IMG/VR virus record: IMGVR_UViG_3300034104_005543
Location: 1 to 64,000 of that record
Origin: a virus
Strand: one strand, 5' to 3'
Length of the DNA: 64,000 nucleotides
Part shown: positions 37,564 to 47,046 of the stretch, piece after piece
Numbering within the stretch: the first letter of the stretch is position 1
How the letters are laid out: each line of letters starts with the position of its first letter
Translations under genes and position numbers: made by a program
The notes under the pieces: model-generated
Told to the model about the DNA's origin: nothing
What the model saw: only the letters and a program-made list of their open reading frames with translations
The model's database searches: none

Positions 37564-38994
37564 ATGGCAAGACCTACTAACTCCTCTAATAAAAGTTTAA
37601 GTTGCAATCCAGTTTCTTCGGAGTGTGTTATCTACAATAATCAGAACTTAGATTGTTTTGAAATTTGTGTAGGTAATAGTGTAGGTGATGTTATATTTGG
37701 TTTAGGTAGTTTATTATGCGAGTTTACTCAAAAGGAATATTCTTTGTGTATTAATGAACCTCACACTTTAAATTTAGAAGATGCTCTTACAGAATTAGCA
37801 AATGCTGTTTGCGAATTGCAAAATGCAACTCCTCCTGAACCAGGTCCTACTTTTACTTGTACTGATGTTAAAGCATGTGAAATGCCTGCTACAGCCATTA
37901 CAGAAGAAGGAACCTCTTTAGAAGATGTTATTGCTGCTATTGCAACTAACAGTGATGGTTCTGCAACTGTAATAGAAGATGAGATTAATCCTACTTTAGC
38001 AAATCACGAAGACAGGATTACAGAACTAGAAGATGCTCCAGCACCTATTTTTGTTGAACCTGAAATAATTCCTGTATGCGTACTTCCTGCAGTTGCTACA
38101 CCTATTAGTGAAGTATTATCTGCATTAGAAGAAGATTTTTGTAGCATGCAACAGTTATTAGGTTCTAATAACGAAATTGTTACTGCTATTTCGCGACAGT
38201 GTTTAAATCTAAATACAGATACCTCCCTTTCTACAAATGGTACTATGAGTGCTATTCCAGGATGGCAAACCAGTCCTAATACCTTATCAGAATCAATTAA
38301 CAATTTATGGTTGACTCTTTGTGATATGAGATCAGCTATTAAAGACATTAAACTTAACTGCTGTAATACAGAATGTTCTGACTTTGTTTGGGCAATTAGT
38401 TCTACTATTAATGCTGCAGGTACACAAATTGAGTTTTACTTTGATTCTGTAGTAATACCATCAGGATTTACAGCATGTGATCCTCTAGGTGCAACCTTTA
38501 CTATTTCTGATAGTTTAGGTAATAGCATGAATGTAAAAATACCTATTCAATCATACGCAGGTACTTTAACTCCATATGTTATTCTTTTAGGTGGAACACC
38601 TTTGTCTGCATCATCTAATTATAATGTTAATGCTAACACTTGTTTTACAAATGCGGCAAAAGGAATTACTTGTGAAAAATCACTTTGTTTAGGTATTCAA
38701 AACCCAGCGGTTTGTCCTGAAGTAGTTTACACAGCAGGAGTTGATAATATAGGATATTCATTTACAGGTTCTGCAGGAATGACTTATGTAATTTCTGTAT
38801 ATACTACAGGTAGTCCTTCTGTATTAATAACTTCTGTAACACATTCTAATGTAGCAGGAGGAGTTATTACAGGTAGTATTACAGGATTATCTTCTGAAAT
38901 ATCCTACGATCTGATAATGAATATTGTAAATGTATCAGCAGGAATTAATACAAATTGTCCTACTGTAGTAGTAGAAACATTACCCGGAACTTGA
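37564..38994 (+). CDS. Fibre-like protein with Ig/FN3-type C-terminus (476 aa)
   Basis: The N-terminal part is Cys-containing and helical (LEDALTELANAVCELQNATP); a spacer with PAPIFVEPEIIP follows. The C-terminal third is beta-rich with FN3/Ig-like strand pattern (AGMTYVISVYTTGSPSVLIT, GSITGLSSEISYDLIMNIVN). Likely a head or tail fibre that contacts the host surface or glycans. Two bases separate it from the FN3 gene. Confidence 0.6.
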   Translation: MARPTNSSNKSLSCNPVSSECVIYNNQNLDCFEICVGNSVGDVIFGLGSLLCEFTQKEYSLCINEPHTLNLEDALTELANAVCELQNATPPEPGPTFTCTDVKACEMPATAITEEGTSLEDVIAAIATNSDGSATVIEDEINPTLANHEDRITELEDAPAPIFVEPEIIPVCVLPAVATPISEVLSALEEDFCSMQQLLGSNNEIVTAISRQCLNLNTDTSLSTNGTMSAIPGWQTSPNTLSESINNLWLTLCDMRSAIKDIKLNCCNTECSDFVWAISSTINAAGTQIEFYFDSVVIPSGFTACDPLGATFTISDSLGNSMNVKIPIQSYAGTLTPYVILLGGTPLSASSNYNVNANTCFTNAAKGITCEKSLCLGIQNPAVCPEVVYTAGVDNIGYSFTGSAGMTYVISVYTTGSPSVLITSVTHSNVAGGVITGSITGLSSEISYDLIMNIVNVSAGINTNCPTVVVETLPGT

Positions 38995-38995
38995 T

Positions 38996-39547
38996 ATGGC
39001 TTGTAAGTGTAATAATAAACCTTGTAATTGTAATGATGTACCTGGAGTAACTCCTGAGGGTTATCATGAATTATCTGCAGCAAACGGAGGTATAGCACCT
39101 TCTCAATACTATCCTGCTAACGGTGTTGTCTATCCTACAACTACTGTTGTTCCTTACCAAAGTTTGTTAGAAACACCTATAAACACAGGGTCTAGTGCTG
39201 TAGAAGCGTATCAAGCGCTTGTATTATTGCAAACAAATCCTACTTGTGTACAGAATGCTCCTAATTGTCAAAGTCCTTTGGGAGTTGTAGTATCTGATGC
39301 TACACAAACTAGTTTGACTGTAGTTTGGGTTGATAATCCAACAGCAACAGGTTACCGTGTTAAAGCTACTACTGGGGGAGCTCCTGTATTTCAACAAGAT
39401 TTCTCTTCTTCTACTACAGTAGCAATGATAACAGGACTAGCTCCTTCTACAGATTATGAAGTTTCAGTAGGATCAATATGTGATTCTTCACCTGTAACTA
39501 CTTGTGATTCTGTTACTATTCTTGTTACTACCCCAGGACTTTTGTAA
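38996..39547 (+). CDS. FN3-domain virion protein (183 aa)
   Basis: A Cys-rich start (MACKCNNKPCNCNDVPG) and a Pro/Tyr-rich linker, then a fibronectin type III domain over residues about 95-183: SDATQTSLTVVWVDNPTATG, YRVKATTGG and TGLAPSTDYEVSVGSICDSS. Such domains decorate phage capsids and tails and bind carbohydrates weakly. Probably a decoration or fibre partner of the 476-aa protein. Confidence 0.75.
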   Translation: MACKCNNKPCNCNDVPGVTPEGYHELSAANGGIAPSQYYPANGVVYPTTTVVPYQSLLETPINTGSSAVEAYQALVLLQTNPTCVQNAPNCQSPLGVVVSDATQTSLTVVWVDNPTATGYRVKATTGGAPVFQQDFSSSTTVAMITGLAPSTDYEVSVGSICDSSPVTTCDSVTILVTTPGLL

Positions 39548-39550
39548 ATT

Positions 39551-39570
39551 AGTAGCTCTTTTGAGCTATG
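39551..39570 (+). promoter_or_regulatory. Hairpin covering a start codon
   Basis: TAGCTC TTTT GAGCTA (39553-39568) forms a 6-bp stem whose last base is the A of ATG 39568. It could limit translation of the 189-aa gene or act as a weak terminator. Confidence 0.4.
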
Positions 39571-40137
39571 AAAAAAACAAAAATTGTCACTGCGCTATTA
39601 ACAGCCCCTAGATACAATCCCAATTATTATTACCCTAGAGGTAAACAGTTTAGTACAACTAAACTCTGGTTGCACTATAAAAAACAAATACCTACATTTC
39701 GAAAAAGAGATGTAGGTATTATTATTGACACCTTTCACGATGAAATTTTTAACGAACTTCTAAATAATAGAAACGGTGTCTATTTACCTAAAAACATAGG
39801 TAAGCTATACATAATAACTAAAGACCAACCCAAAGAAGGATTTAAGTATCTAAATTATATACTTAGTATTGGTGAAAAAATAGGAGTAATTGCGTTTGAT
39901 CATAACTTAGACAAAGCCGGTATTATTGATTCTTCTATCTGGCAGTTTTCTTTTATCAGACCTAAAATGAATATAATAAAAGAAAAGTATAAAGAAGATT
40001 TTATGTTTTATATGAATTTTTTTAAAAGAAATAAAATGAATGATAAAATCTTTGATATTGACAGTAAAAAACCGTATATTTCTATTATAGAGAATGTAGA
40101 AGATCCTCTTAAAAATTACAACGAATTTGAAATGTAA
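39568..40137 (+). CDS. Second HU/IHF-like protein, divergent
   Basis: 189 aa. KRDVGIIIDTFHDEIFNELL followed by NNRNGVYLPKNIGKLYIITK mimics the HU/IHF pattern (helix pair, then V-x-L-P-x-x-x-G-x-L). The C-terminal half is basic and aromatic (FYMNFFKRNKMNDK). crAss-like phages often have two IHF-type genes in their virion block. Could bind DNA at the portal vertex. Overlaps the next gene by one base. Confidence 0.5.
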   Translation: MKKTKIVTALLTAPRYNPNYYYPRGKQFSTTKLWLHYKKQIPTFRKRDVGIIIDTFHDEIFNELLNNRNGVYLPKNIGKLYIITKDQPKEGFKYLNYILSIGEKIGVIAFDHNLDKAGIIDSSIWQFSFIRPKMNIIKEKYKEDFMFYMNFFKRNKMNDKIFDIDSKKPYISIIENVEDPLKNYNEFEM

Positions 40138-40796
40138 TGGATACAATTGGAGTAATAGTAGCACGTCTTAGAAAAATAGCAAAAGCAATAAGTCCTGATA
40201 GTTTTTTAACTGACAGAGATTTGTATTCTATTTTTCTAAAATACGCATATCTGTATATAAGAAGACAGGATAATCTAAACCGTATTATGAAATACCAAAC
40301 GGTGTTTCAGGTACTTCCTTGTGTAGAACTTATAGAAGTTGATAAAGTAGAAGCATGTTGTGTTGGAATACAATCTGGTTGTACAATAAGAAGAACTAAA
40401 GATAAACTACCAAAAGTAATAGATGGTGCATACGGTCCTTTGTTTAGAAATGTTACATCAATAGATAGAGGTACTTCTTTTACTTTTACAGCACCTTCTA
40501 TTTATGTAGAAATGACTAAAAGCAAAAGCTTTAAGTTTAATACAAACAAATATGCTTGGTATATAGATGGGTATCTTTATTTTCCTAATATCGATTGGGA
40601 TGCAATACTTATTGAAGCTTTGTTTGAAATAGATTTAGGTGTCCAAGATGGTTGTAGAAATATGCAACAAACTATTTCCCGTGTACCACCCTATTTGTAT
40701 TCAGAAATTGAAAACGGATTTAAGCAAGATCTTGCTGTTATGGAACAGTTACCTGCAGATCCTATGATTGATAAACAAGATAATACAAGACAATGA
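40137..40796 (+). CDS. Ring/tail connector protein (219 aa)
   Basis: MDTIGVIVARLRKIAKAISP, LYSIFLKYAYLYIRRQDN, a beta middle and WDAILIEALFEIDLGVQDGC near the end. Layout (helical start, YLYIRRQ, C-terminal helices) fits a crAss-like ring protein below the portal. Overlaps both neighbours by 1-4 bases. Confidence 0.6.
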   Translation: MDTIGVIVARLRKIAKAISPDSFLTDRDLYSIFLKYAYLYIRRQDNLNRIMKYQTVFQVLPCVELIEVDKVEACCVGIQSGCTIRRTKDKLPKVIDGAYGPLFRNVTSIDRGTSFTFTAPSIYVEMTKSKSFKFNTNKYAWYIDGYLYFPNIDWDAILIEALFEIDLGVQDGCRNMQQTISRVPPYLYSEIENGFKQDLAVMEQLPADPMIDKQDNTRQ

Positions 40797-42019
40797 AAAC
40801 AGTAGAACTACAGTATAAAACTTTTGATGAGTTAATGGCGGATGTAAATGTTGATTTTCAACAATACAACCTTGAAAATATGATTGACCCTCAACAACTT
40901 ATTAGAGTTGCAGGTAGGGTTAATTATGATTTAGGAATTCAAATAACAAGAGAAAAAGAAGCAGTTATTGATATTTGTAATTACAAGGGTAGATTACCTT
41001 CTGATTTTCAAATATTAAACTACGCATACTTATGTGGTAAATATACTGTAGAAGAAATGGTACCTTCTGGTACTCATATTGAAGATGTTGTTCTTACTCC
41101 GCCTGAATGTAAACAACCTAAAATTTATTATTATTATATAGACTATGGTCCTGATTCAGCTTCTTTATGTGCTACAGATTGTTTTGGTACAAGTCTAGGA
41201 AGAGATTATGGATTTGGTTTAATTAGTTATGTGCCATTAACTCCAAATGATACTGTTTATATTCAATATGACACTAATAGAGGTATGTGTATAGAATTAG
41301 GATGTTGTGGTTTTCAATCAATTCCTAGTGCTGCACCACCTCAATTTTTTTCAGGAAATTGGCACACTTATCCAGTTTTACAAAAACATTCGGATTGTGC
41401 TGCATGTAAACAAAGACATAATCAATACAATAATACAGCACCTAATTGTGGAGACCCTATACAAAATGTAACTCCTGTAGAAAAAGAACCTAATGATTCT
41501 CCTTTTTGTATGCCACAAGATGCGTGTATGAATAAATGTGGTGATTATTATCAGTTAATTCAAAAGGTAAAATACACTACTAGAACTTACACCGAGTTTA
41601 TGCCTATATATCTTAAACCGGGTAGACAAATAGATTGCGATTGTCCTAATACTAGAATTAGGTCAGGAGCTCATGCTGAAATTAAAGATGGTTTTATAAA
41701 CGCTGGTTTTGAAAACGGTACTATTTACATTAACTATCAAGCGCTTATGCAAGATGATAATGGTAACTTACTAGTTTTAGACCATCCTATGATTACAGAA
41801 TACTACGAATATGCTCTTAAAGAAAGAATTCTTGAGAACCTTTTAATGAATGGTGAAACAGGATTAGAAGGAAAGATTCAACTTATTGTAGCAAAACTTA
41901 GAATATCAAGAATTAATGCGTTAAGTATTGTAAGGACTCCTAATTTCTCTGAAATGAAAAGAGTTTGGAAACAAGCGCGTGATATTATGTATAGAAGATT
42001 TTACGATATAATTAACTAA
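40793..42019 (+). CDS. Tail/ring virion protein (408 aa)
   Basis: MKTVELQYKTFDELMADVNV, then a Cys-rich central part (HSDCAACKQRHNQYNN, MPQDACMNKCGDYYQLI, QIDCDCPNTRIR) that may bind metal or form disulfides, and helical C-terminus (RVWKQARDIMYRRFYDIIN-like). Placed just before the muzzle gene, as are large ring proteins in crAss-like phages. Stop overlaps the next ATG. Confidence 0.6.
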   Translation: MKTVELQYKTFDELMADVNVDFQQYNLENMIDPQQLIRVAGRVNYDLGIQITREKEAVIDICNYKGRLPSDFQILNYAYLCGKYTVEEMVPSGTHIEDVVLTPPECKQPKIYYYYIDYGPDSASLCATDCFGTSLGRDYGFGLISYVPLTPNDTVYIQYDTNRGMCIELGCCGFQSIPSAAPPQFFSGNWHTYPVLQKHSDCAACKQRHNQYNNTAPNCGDPIQNVTPVEKEPNDSPFCMPQDACMNKCGDYYQLIQKVKYTTRTYTEFMPIYLKPGRQIDCDCPNTRIRSGAHAEIKDGFINAGFENGTIYINYQALMQDDNGNLLVLDHPMITEYYEYALKERILENLLMNGETGLEGKIQLIVAKLRISRINALSIVRTPNFSEMKRVWKQARDIMYRRFYDIIN

Positions 42020-45000
42020 TGGCAGAGAACTTTCAAAATTTAAAACAAGGTGAGAGCAATACTTTTGTAAAAGGTATGATGAAAGACCTTAATGATTCTT
42101 TCTTACCAGAAGGTGCTTGGTCACATGCTAGAAATGCTGCTGTAAATACATTACAGGGTGATATGGCTACTATATCTAATGAATCTTCTACTTTATTTTG
42201 TACAAGTGCTCCTTTTCCTGTAATAGGTTATTTATTTTTTAATGACGACGAGTGGATTATCTTTTCTACTGATGATTCTAATAACCATGAAATAGGACTA
42301 TATACGGAATCTACTTGCACTTATACTAAAATAGTAAACGATCCTTGTTTAAATTTTTCTTCTTCTAATCCTATTAGGTCAGGTGGTGTTAAAGATTCAT
42401 TTGATTGTCATAGATTTTTTTATTGGGACGATGGTAGAAATCCTACTAGATATCTATCTCCTACTAGTATTCCATACAAACAAATATGTACTCCTAGTCC
42501 TACAGGTTGTAGTATATGCACTAACATTCTACCCTTACAATTAGATTGTGATCAAATAAGACTTACCCCAAAAATCAAAATACCTAAAGTAGATATTAGA
42601 AAAGCTACATATGGAGGTGAGTTAATAAACGGTTCTTATCAAGCATGCGTAGCATACACTATTAATCAACAAAGATTTGGTGATTATTATGCTATTACTA
42701 ATCCTCAACCTATATTTAATCATGTAGGAATAGGTGGTGCTATAGAAGTAAGTGTAACTAATCTTGATACTGAGTACTTCAGTGAGTTTGAATTAGTCAT
42801 TGTTTACACTATTGCAGGAAATACAATAGCTAAAAGTTTTGGTTTTTATGCTACTAGCAACGGTGCTGCTCCTAGTCAAGAAGCTACAATAGGAATAAGT
42901 ATTATACCTGATTCTTTGCTTACGGTACCACTTTCTAATCTTCCTGTTCGCAGACCTGTTTATGAAAAATCAGATGCTACTTATACGGTAGGTGATTATA
43001 TGCTTAGAGTAGGTCCTAGAACTAGATATAGTTTTAACTATCAACCTACAGCTAATAATATTAGATCTAAATATGTAATATGGGAAGTAGAATCTAATTT
43101 TTACAAAAACGGGGGAGCTGTAACTGGTTACATGTCAGATGAAGTCTATCCATTTTTTATTAGATTTTTATATGATACAGGAGAAAGAAGTGAGTCATAT
43201 CATATTCCAGGTAGAGCTCCTGTTCAAACAGATTTAGGTATTATTCCTCCAGGTACAGGTAATAACTTTGATTTTGCTTTTAATTGGCAAGGTGAAGATA
43301 CATCTATTGTTACTACTAACACTTCTTATCAACATATAGATACCGCTTCTAAATATGAAGGTCAAATAATTGAAGAAGGTGAAATGTCGTATTGGCAATC
43401 TTCTGAACGATATCCAAACGACTCTGTCAGATACGGTAGTTTATGTAATGATTATATCAGACATCATAAATTTCCATCTAGACGAACTGGAAACTCGTGG
43501 CATCATAGTAATGACGGAAGACAAATTAGAATAATGGGTGTTAGGTTTTATAATATTGCAAAACCTCAAATGCCCAACCCTACTAATCCTTCTGTTCTAA
43601 TAGATGTACCAGGTATTGTAGGTTATGAAATATTAAGAGGATCGCGTGAAGGAAATAAAACTATTGTAGCAAAAGGTATATTTAATAATCTTTTGGTTCA
43701 AGGTAACGATGCTATACAGAACTTTCCTTATAATCAAGTAGGTCCTACAGAAAAATTATTACAACCTGCTAATCAACCTCCTAATCCAGCTTATAAAAAA
43801 GGCAACTGTGATGCAGAAGGGAAAACAGATCGTGCTACATTTACTAGAACAGAACATTATAGTTTCCACTCTCCTGATACACAATTTAAAGAACCGTATC
43901 TAGCTCCATATGAAGCAAAAAAATATGGTATTGTAAGAGGTGAATTAGATAGAGCTATATTTAGTCCTGTTGAAAATCATCCCAGACATAAACTACCATC
44001 AGATTTAAGTTTCTTTTTATCTATGATAGCAGGTTTAGTTTTAGGTGTCAAAAAAGCATCTAGTGAACCTACTATATCTACTATGACTTTACCTAAAACT
44101 AAAGGTCCTGAATTATTAAATGGTGGTACTACTTTTCCTACAGGACCTTTAACAGCTGCTCAAGCAACACAGTTGACTACATATTTCACTGATATATTAA
44201 ACAATGATATCCAAAATACAATTGCTCCTGAAATATTTAGAATATTAGCTAATTTTACAGCTAGTATTAATACTTCTTCTGCTACATATGTACAACCTAC
44301 TATAGTTCCGCCTCCTGTAGCACTTACATCAAGCGGTACTTTAAGAAATTTTATAAATAGAACATTAGGGCTAGCTACTACAACTAATGCTTTTGAACTA
44401 CCTACAACTACTGTAACATTTAATGACAGTCGTTATGAAGGAATGCCTTTTCCACTTAAAGCTTTTTATCAATTGCCAATACTATTAAACTCATGGTCTG
44501 AAGCTACTGATGAATTCTTAGAACTATTACTTAAACTGGTACCATATAGACAATTTGCATATCAACAAAGGTCTCATTGTTTATATAAAGATTATGATAA
44601 TCTTTTTATAAGCAGAAGAAAGGTATTTAATAGTGGTTATATAGGTTCTGGTGTATTTAATGCTGGTAATCTTAGAATAGATAATACTTTAAGAAACAAA
44701 TTTGTATTTGTAGAAACGCAATCGTTATCGTTTGATCATACAGGATTACTTTCACCTTCTGATGATACTAGCAGATTTACGTTAGGTGATGCAAATACAC
44801 CTTACGGAAAAGATCATATTAACGGATTGCCTGTTACTGGAAAAAACTCTGCTACTATTTACGGAGCTTTAGTGAACAGAATAGTAAACCAATATGGTCA
44901 GTTAGATACTATAAATCAAATACCTATTAGTTCACATTATATTGATTCTCCCAACACAAACAATACTTGGGTTTCTAGTACAGGTCCGTTATTTGGTGGT

Positions 45001-47046
45001 GATATTTATATAGGAAGACACACAGAAAAAAATCCTTTCTTCTTTTTTAGAAATTGGTTACAGAATAGACCTGACGGGTATGAAATAGATTATAGAAAAT
45101 ATAACGCTACTGTTTTTAGACCTAGATTCTGGATGAATACTGAAAGTTACGATTTAAACGATTTTTTTAAAGGTTTAATGAGTAGTTTAGGAGGCTTGGC
45201 TTCATCTGTATTTACTTCTAATCCAGCAGGACCTACAATACCAATACAACCAGATCAAGAGGGTGTAGTACCTTCTGATTTTAGTAACCTAGATCAAGAT
45301 GGTCAAAACTGTACATTTAACCCTCTTAATTTTAGAAAATTACGATTAGGAGTAAAGAATGCTTTTATGTATCTCTTCTACTCTGGTGTTCGTGATTTTT
45401 TTGTAGAAAGTGAAATAAACGTTGACTTACGCGATTGGTTAGATGAAGATAGATATAGACACTATCACCCATACAATTACACAGACCTTGATAAATTATT
45501 TAACCCTGATGTAATAACTGAAAGAGAACAATACAGATATGATTTCTCACTAAGTCATAGTAAAATATTTTTTGATAAAATTTCTTGGGGTAATATTCAA
45601 CCTAGAACATATGATCCTATTACATACCTAGATTGTTTTACATACGATCCTAGTATGGTAGTGTATTCACTTCCTGACAACGGTTCTGTATCAGATCCTT
45701 GGAGAGTTTATCTTCCTGATAACTTTAAAATACTTTCAGGTGGTATTGTTAATATTAAAAACATTAACAAAAACGGTTCTATGATTGTTTTTAATGATAG
45801 ATCACCTGTAATGATTCAAGGTTCTGATTCTTTACAAACAGATCTTGGTACTAAAGTTACTTTAGGAGATGGTGGTTTGTTTGAACAAGCTCTACAAAAT
45901 ATATCATCTAGCGATCGTTCTTTTATGGAAGGTGCTTGTATAGATACTTTTGGTGTTATAAACTGTCCTGCTGGAGTATTCTTAATGTCTAATTCTCTGA
46001 AAAAAATATATAGAGTAGCAGGACAGGGTGCTTTAGAAGATATAACAGCAAAAGGATTAAAGTGGTGGTTTAATAACTACATGGGTTATAAAATACTAGA
46101 AGATTTTCCTAACTTTCCTGATACTAATAATCTTGCAGTAGGAATAGGATCTTTTATTAGTTATGACCACGAATCTTCTATTCTGTATTTTACAAAACGT
46201 GATTATGTAATTAATCCTCAATACAAGACTCTATGGGATTATTTCTATACAGGTAGAGGTAAGTTTACATTAGTAAGCAAGCAATTACCTGGTAGAAAAT
46301 TAAGAAACATTTCTTTAAATTCTCCTTACTTTATAGATGTATCATGGACTGTTAGTTATGACCCTAAACAGAATTTCTGGGTTTCTTTCCACGACTGGCA
46401 TCCTAATTACACTTTATCTTCCCGCACTAAATTTACTGCTATCAATGGTAAAGACTTCTGGAAGCATAATGTAAGATTTGATAGTTTCTGTAACTTCTAT
46501 GGTACTGATTATCCTTTTGAAGTAGAAGTACCTATAAATACTAAACAAGTTTCTATTATAGATTCTTTTGAATATTACTTAGACGCGGTTGTCTATACGG
46601 ATTCACCAGATGTTAGTTACACTCAACTAGATGGAAATTTTGATCAAGCGGTTGTATCCAATAAAGAGCAATGTTCGGGTTTATTAAATCTAGTACCTTA
46701 CCCTAGACAAAATCCTTATTTAGCAGCGTCTTATCCTACTACAGCAGGTAGCTCTATAAACATCTTAGTATCTAAAGAAGAAAACAAATACAGGTTTAAT
46801 CAATTCTACGACATAATAAACAATAGAGGAGAGAATACAGGTATTACTTCTCCTATATGGTTAGTAGGAAAAGACGGTTATAAAAAACAACTAAACCCTG
46901 CAGCAATAAATTACAATAAACCAGAGTTTCAGCAAAAAAGATTAAGAAATTACTTTCAGAAAGTATTTTTACGTAAAACTATCTCAGGAGCTGTTAACTT
47001 TGTATTTAAGATATTCAATACCAAATCTACTATTTCACCGCGATGA
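42019..47046 (+). CDS. Tail muzzle protein (crAss-like), 1,675 aa
   Basis: The N-terminus SNTFVKGMMKDLNDSFLPEG and AWSHARNAAVNTLQGDMATI is a recognisable start of the large crAss-like tail protein that forms the muzzle. The protein is beta-rich throughout, propeller-like (repeated W/Y strands), with cysteines (TPSPTGCSICTN). No enzymatic motif. It should form the tail end from which DNA and cargo leave. Ends overlap the cargo gene by 4 bases. Confidence 0.75.
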   Translation: MAENFQNLKQGESNTFVKGMMKDLNDSFLPEGAWSHARNAAVNTLQGDMATISNESSTLFCTSAPFPVIGYLFFNDDEWIIFSTDDSNNHEIGLYTESTCTYTKIVNDPCLNFSSSNPIRSGGVKDSFDCHRFFYWDDGRNPTRYLSPTSIPYKQICTPSPTGCSICTNILPLQLDCDQIRLTPKIKIPKVDIRKATYGGELINGSYQACVAYTINQQRFGDYYAITNPQPIFNHVGIGGAIEVSVTNLDTEYFSEFELVIVYTIAGNTIAKSFGFYATSNGAAPSQEATIGISIIPDSLLTVPLSNLPVRRPVYEKSDATYTVGDYMLRVGPRTRYSFNYQPTANNIRSKYVIWEVESNFYKNGGAVTGYMSDEVYPFFIRFLYDTGERSESYHIPGRAPVQTDLGIIPPGTGNNFDFAFNWQGEDTSIVTTNTSYQHIDTASKYEGQIIEEGEMSYWQSSERYPNDSVRYGSLCNDYIRHHKFPSRRTGNSWHHSNDGRQIRIMGVRFYNIAKPQMPNPTNPSVLIDVPGIVGYEILRGSREGNKTIVAKGIFNNLLVQGNDAIQNFPYNQVGPTEKLLQPANQPPNPAYKKGNCDAEGKTDRATFTRTEHYSFHSPDTQFKEPYLAPYEAKKYGIVRGELDRAIFSPVENHPRHKLPSDLSFFLSMIAGLVLGVKKASSEPTISTMTLPKTKGPELLNGGTTFPTGPLTAAQATQLTTYFTDILNNDIQNTIAPEIFRILANFTASINTSSATYVQPTIVPPPVALTSSGTLRNFINRTLGLATTTNAFELPTTTVTFNDSRYEGMPFPLKAFYQLPILLNSWSEATDEFLELLLKLVPYRQFAYQQRSHCLYKDYDNLFISRRKVFNSGYIGSGVFNAGNLRIDNTLRNKFVFVETQSLSFDHTGLLSPSDDTSRFTLGDANTPYGKDHINGLPVTGKNSATIYGALVNRIVNQYGQLDTINQIPISSHYIDSPNTNNTWVSSTGPLFGGDIYIGRHTEKNPFFFFRNWLQNRPDGYEIDYRKYNATVFRPRFWMNTESYDLNDFFKGLMSSLGGLASSVFTSNPAGPTIPIQPDQEGVVPSDFSNLDQDGQNCTFNPLNFRKLRLGVKNAFMYLFYSGVRDFFVESEINVDLRDWLDEDRYRHYHPYNYTDLDKLFNPDVITEREQYRYDFSLSHSKIFFDKISWGNIQPRTYDPITYLDCFTYDPSMVVYSLPDNGSVSDPWRVYLPDNFKILSGGIVNIKNINKNGSMIVFNDRSPVMIQGSDSLQTDLGTKVTLGDGGLFEQALQNISSSDRSFMEGACIDTFGVINCPAGVFLMSNSLKKIYRVAGQGALEDITAKGLKWWFNNYMGYKILEDFPNFPDTNNLAVGIGSFISYDHESSILYFTKRDYVINPQYKTLWDYFYTGRGKFTLVSKQLPGRKLRNISLNSPYFIDVSWTVSYDPKQNFWVSFHDWHPNYTLSSRTKFTAINGKDFWKHNVRFDSFCNFYGTDYPFEVEVPINTKQVSIIDSFEYYLDAVVYTDSPDVSYTQLDGNFDQAVVSNKEQCSGLLNLVPYPRQNPYLAASYPTTAGSSINILVSKEENKYRFNQFYDIINNRGENTGITSPIWLVGKDGYKKQLNPAAINYNKPEFQQKRLRNYFQKVFLRKTISGAVNFVFKIFNTKSTISPR

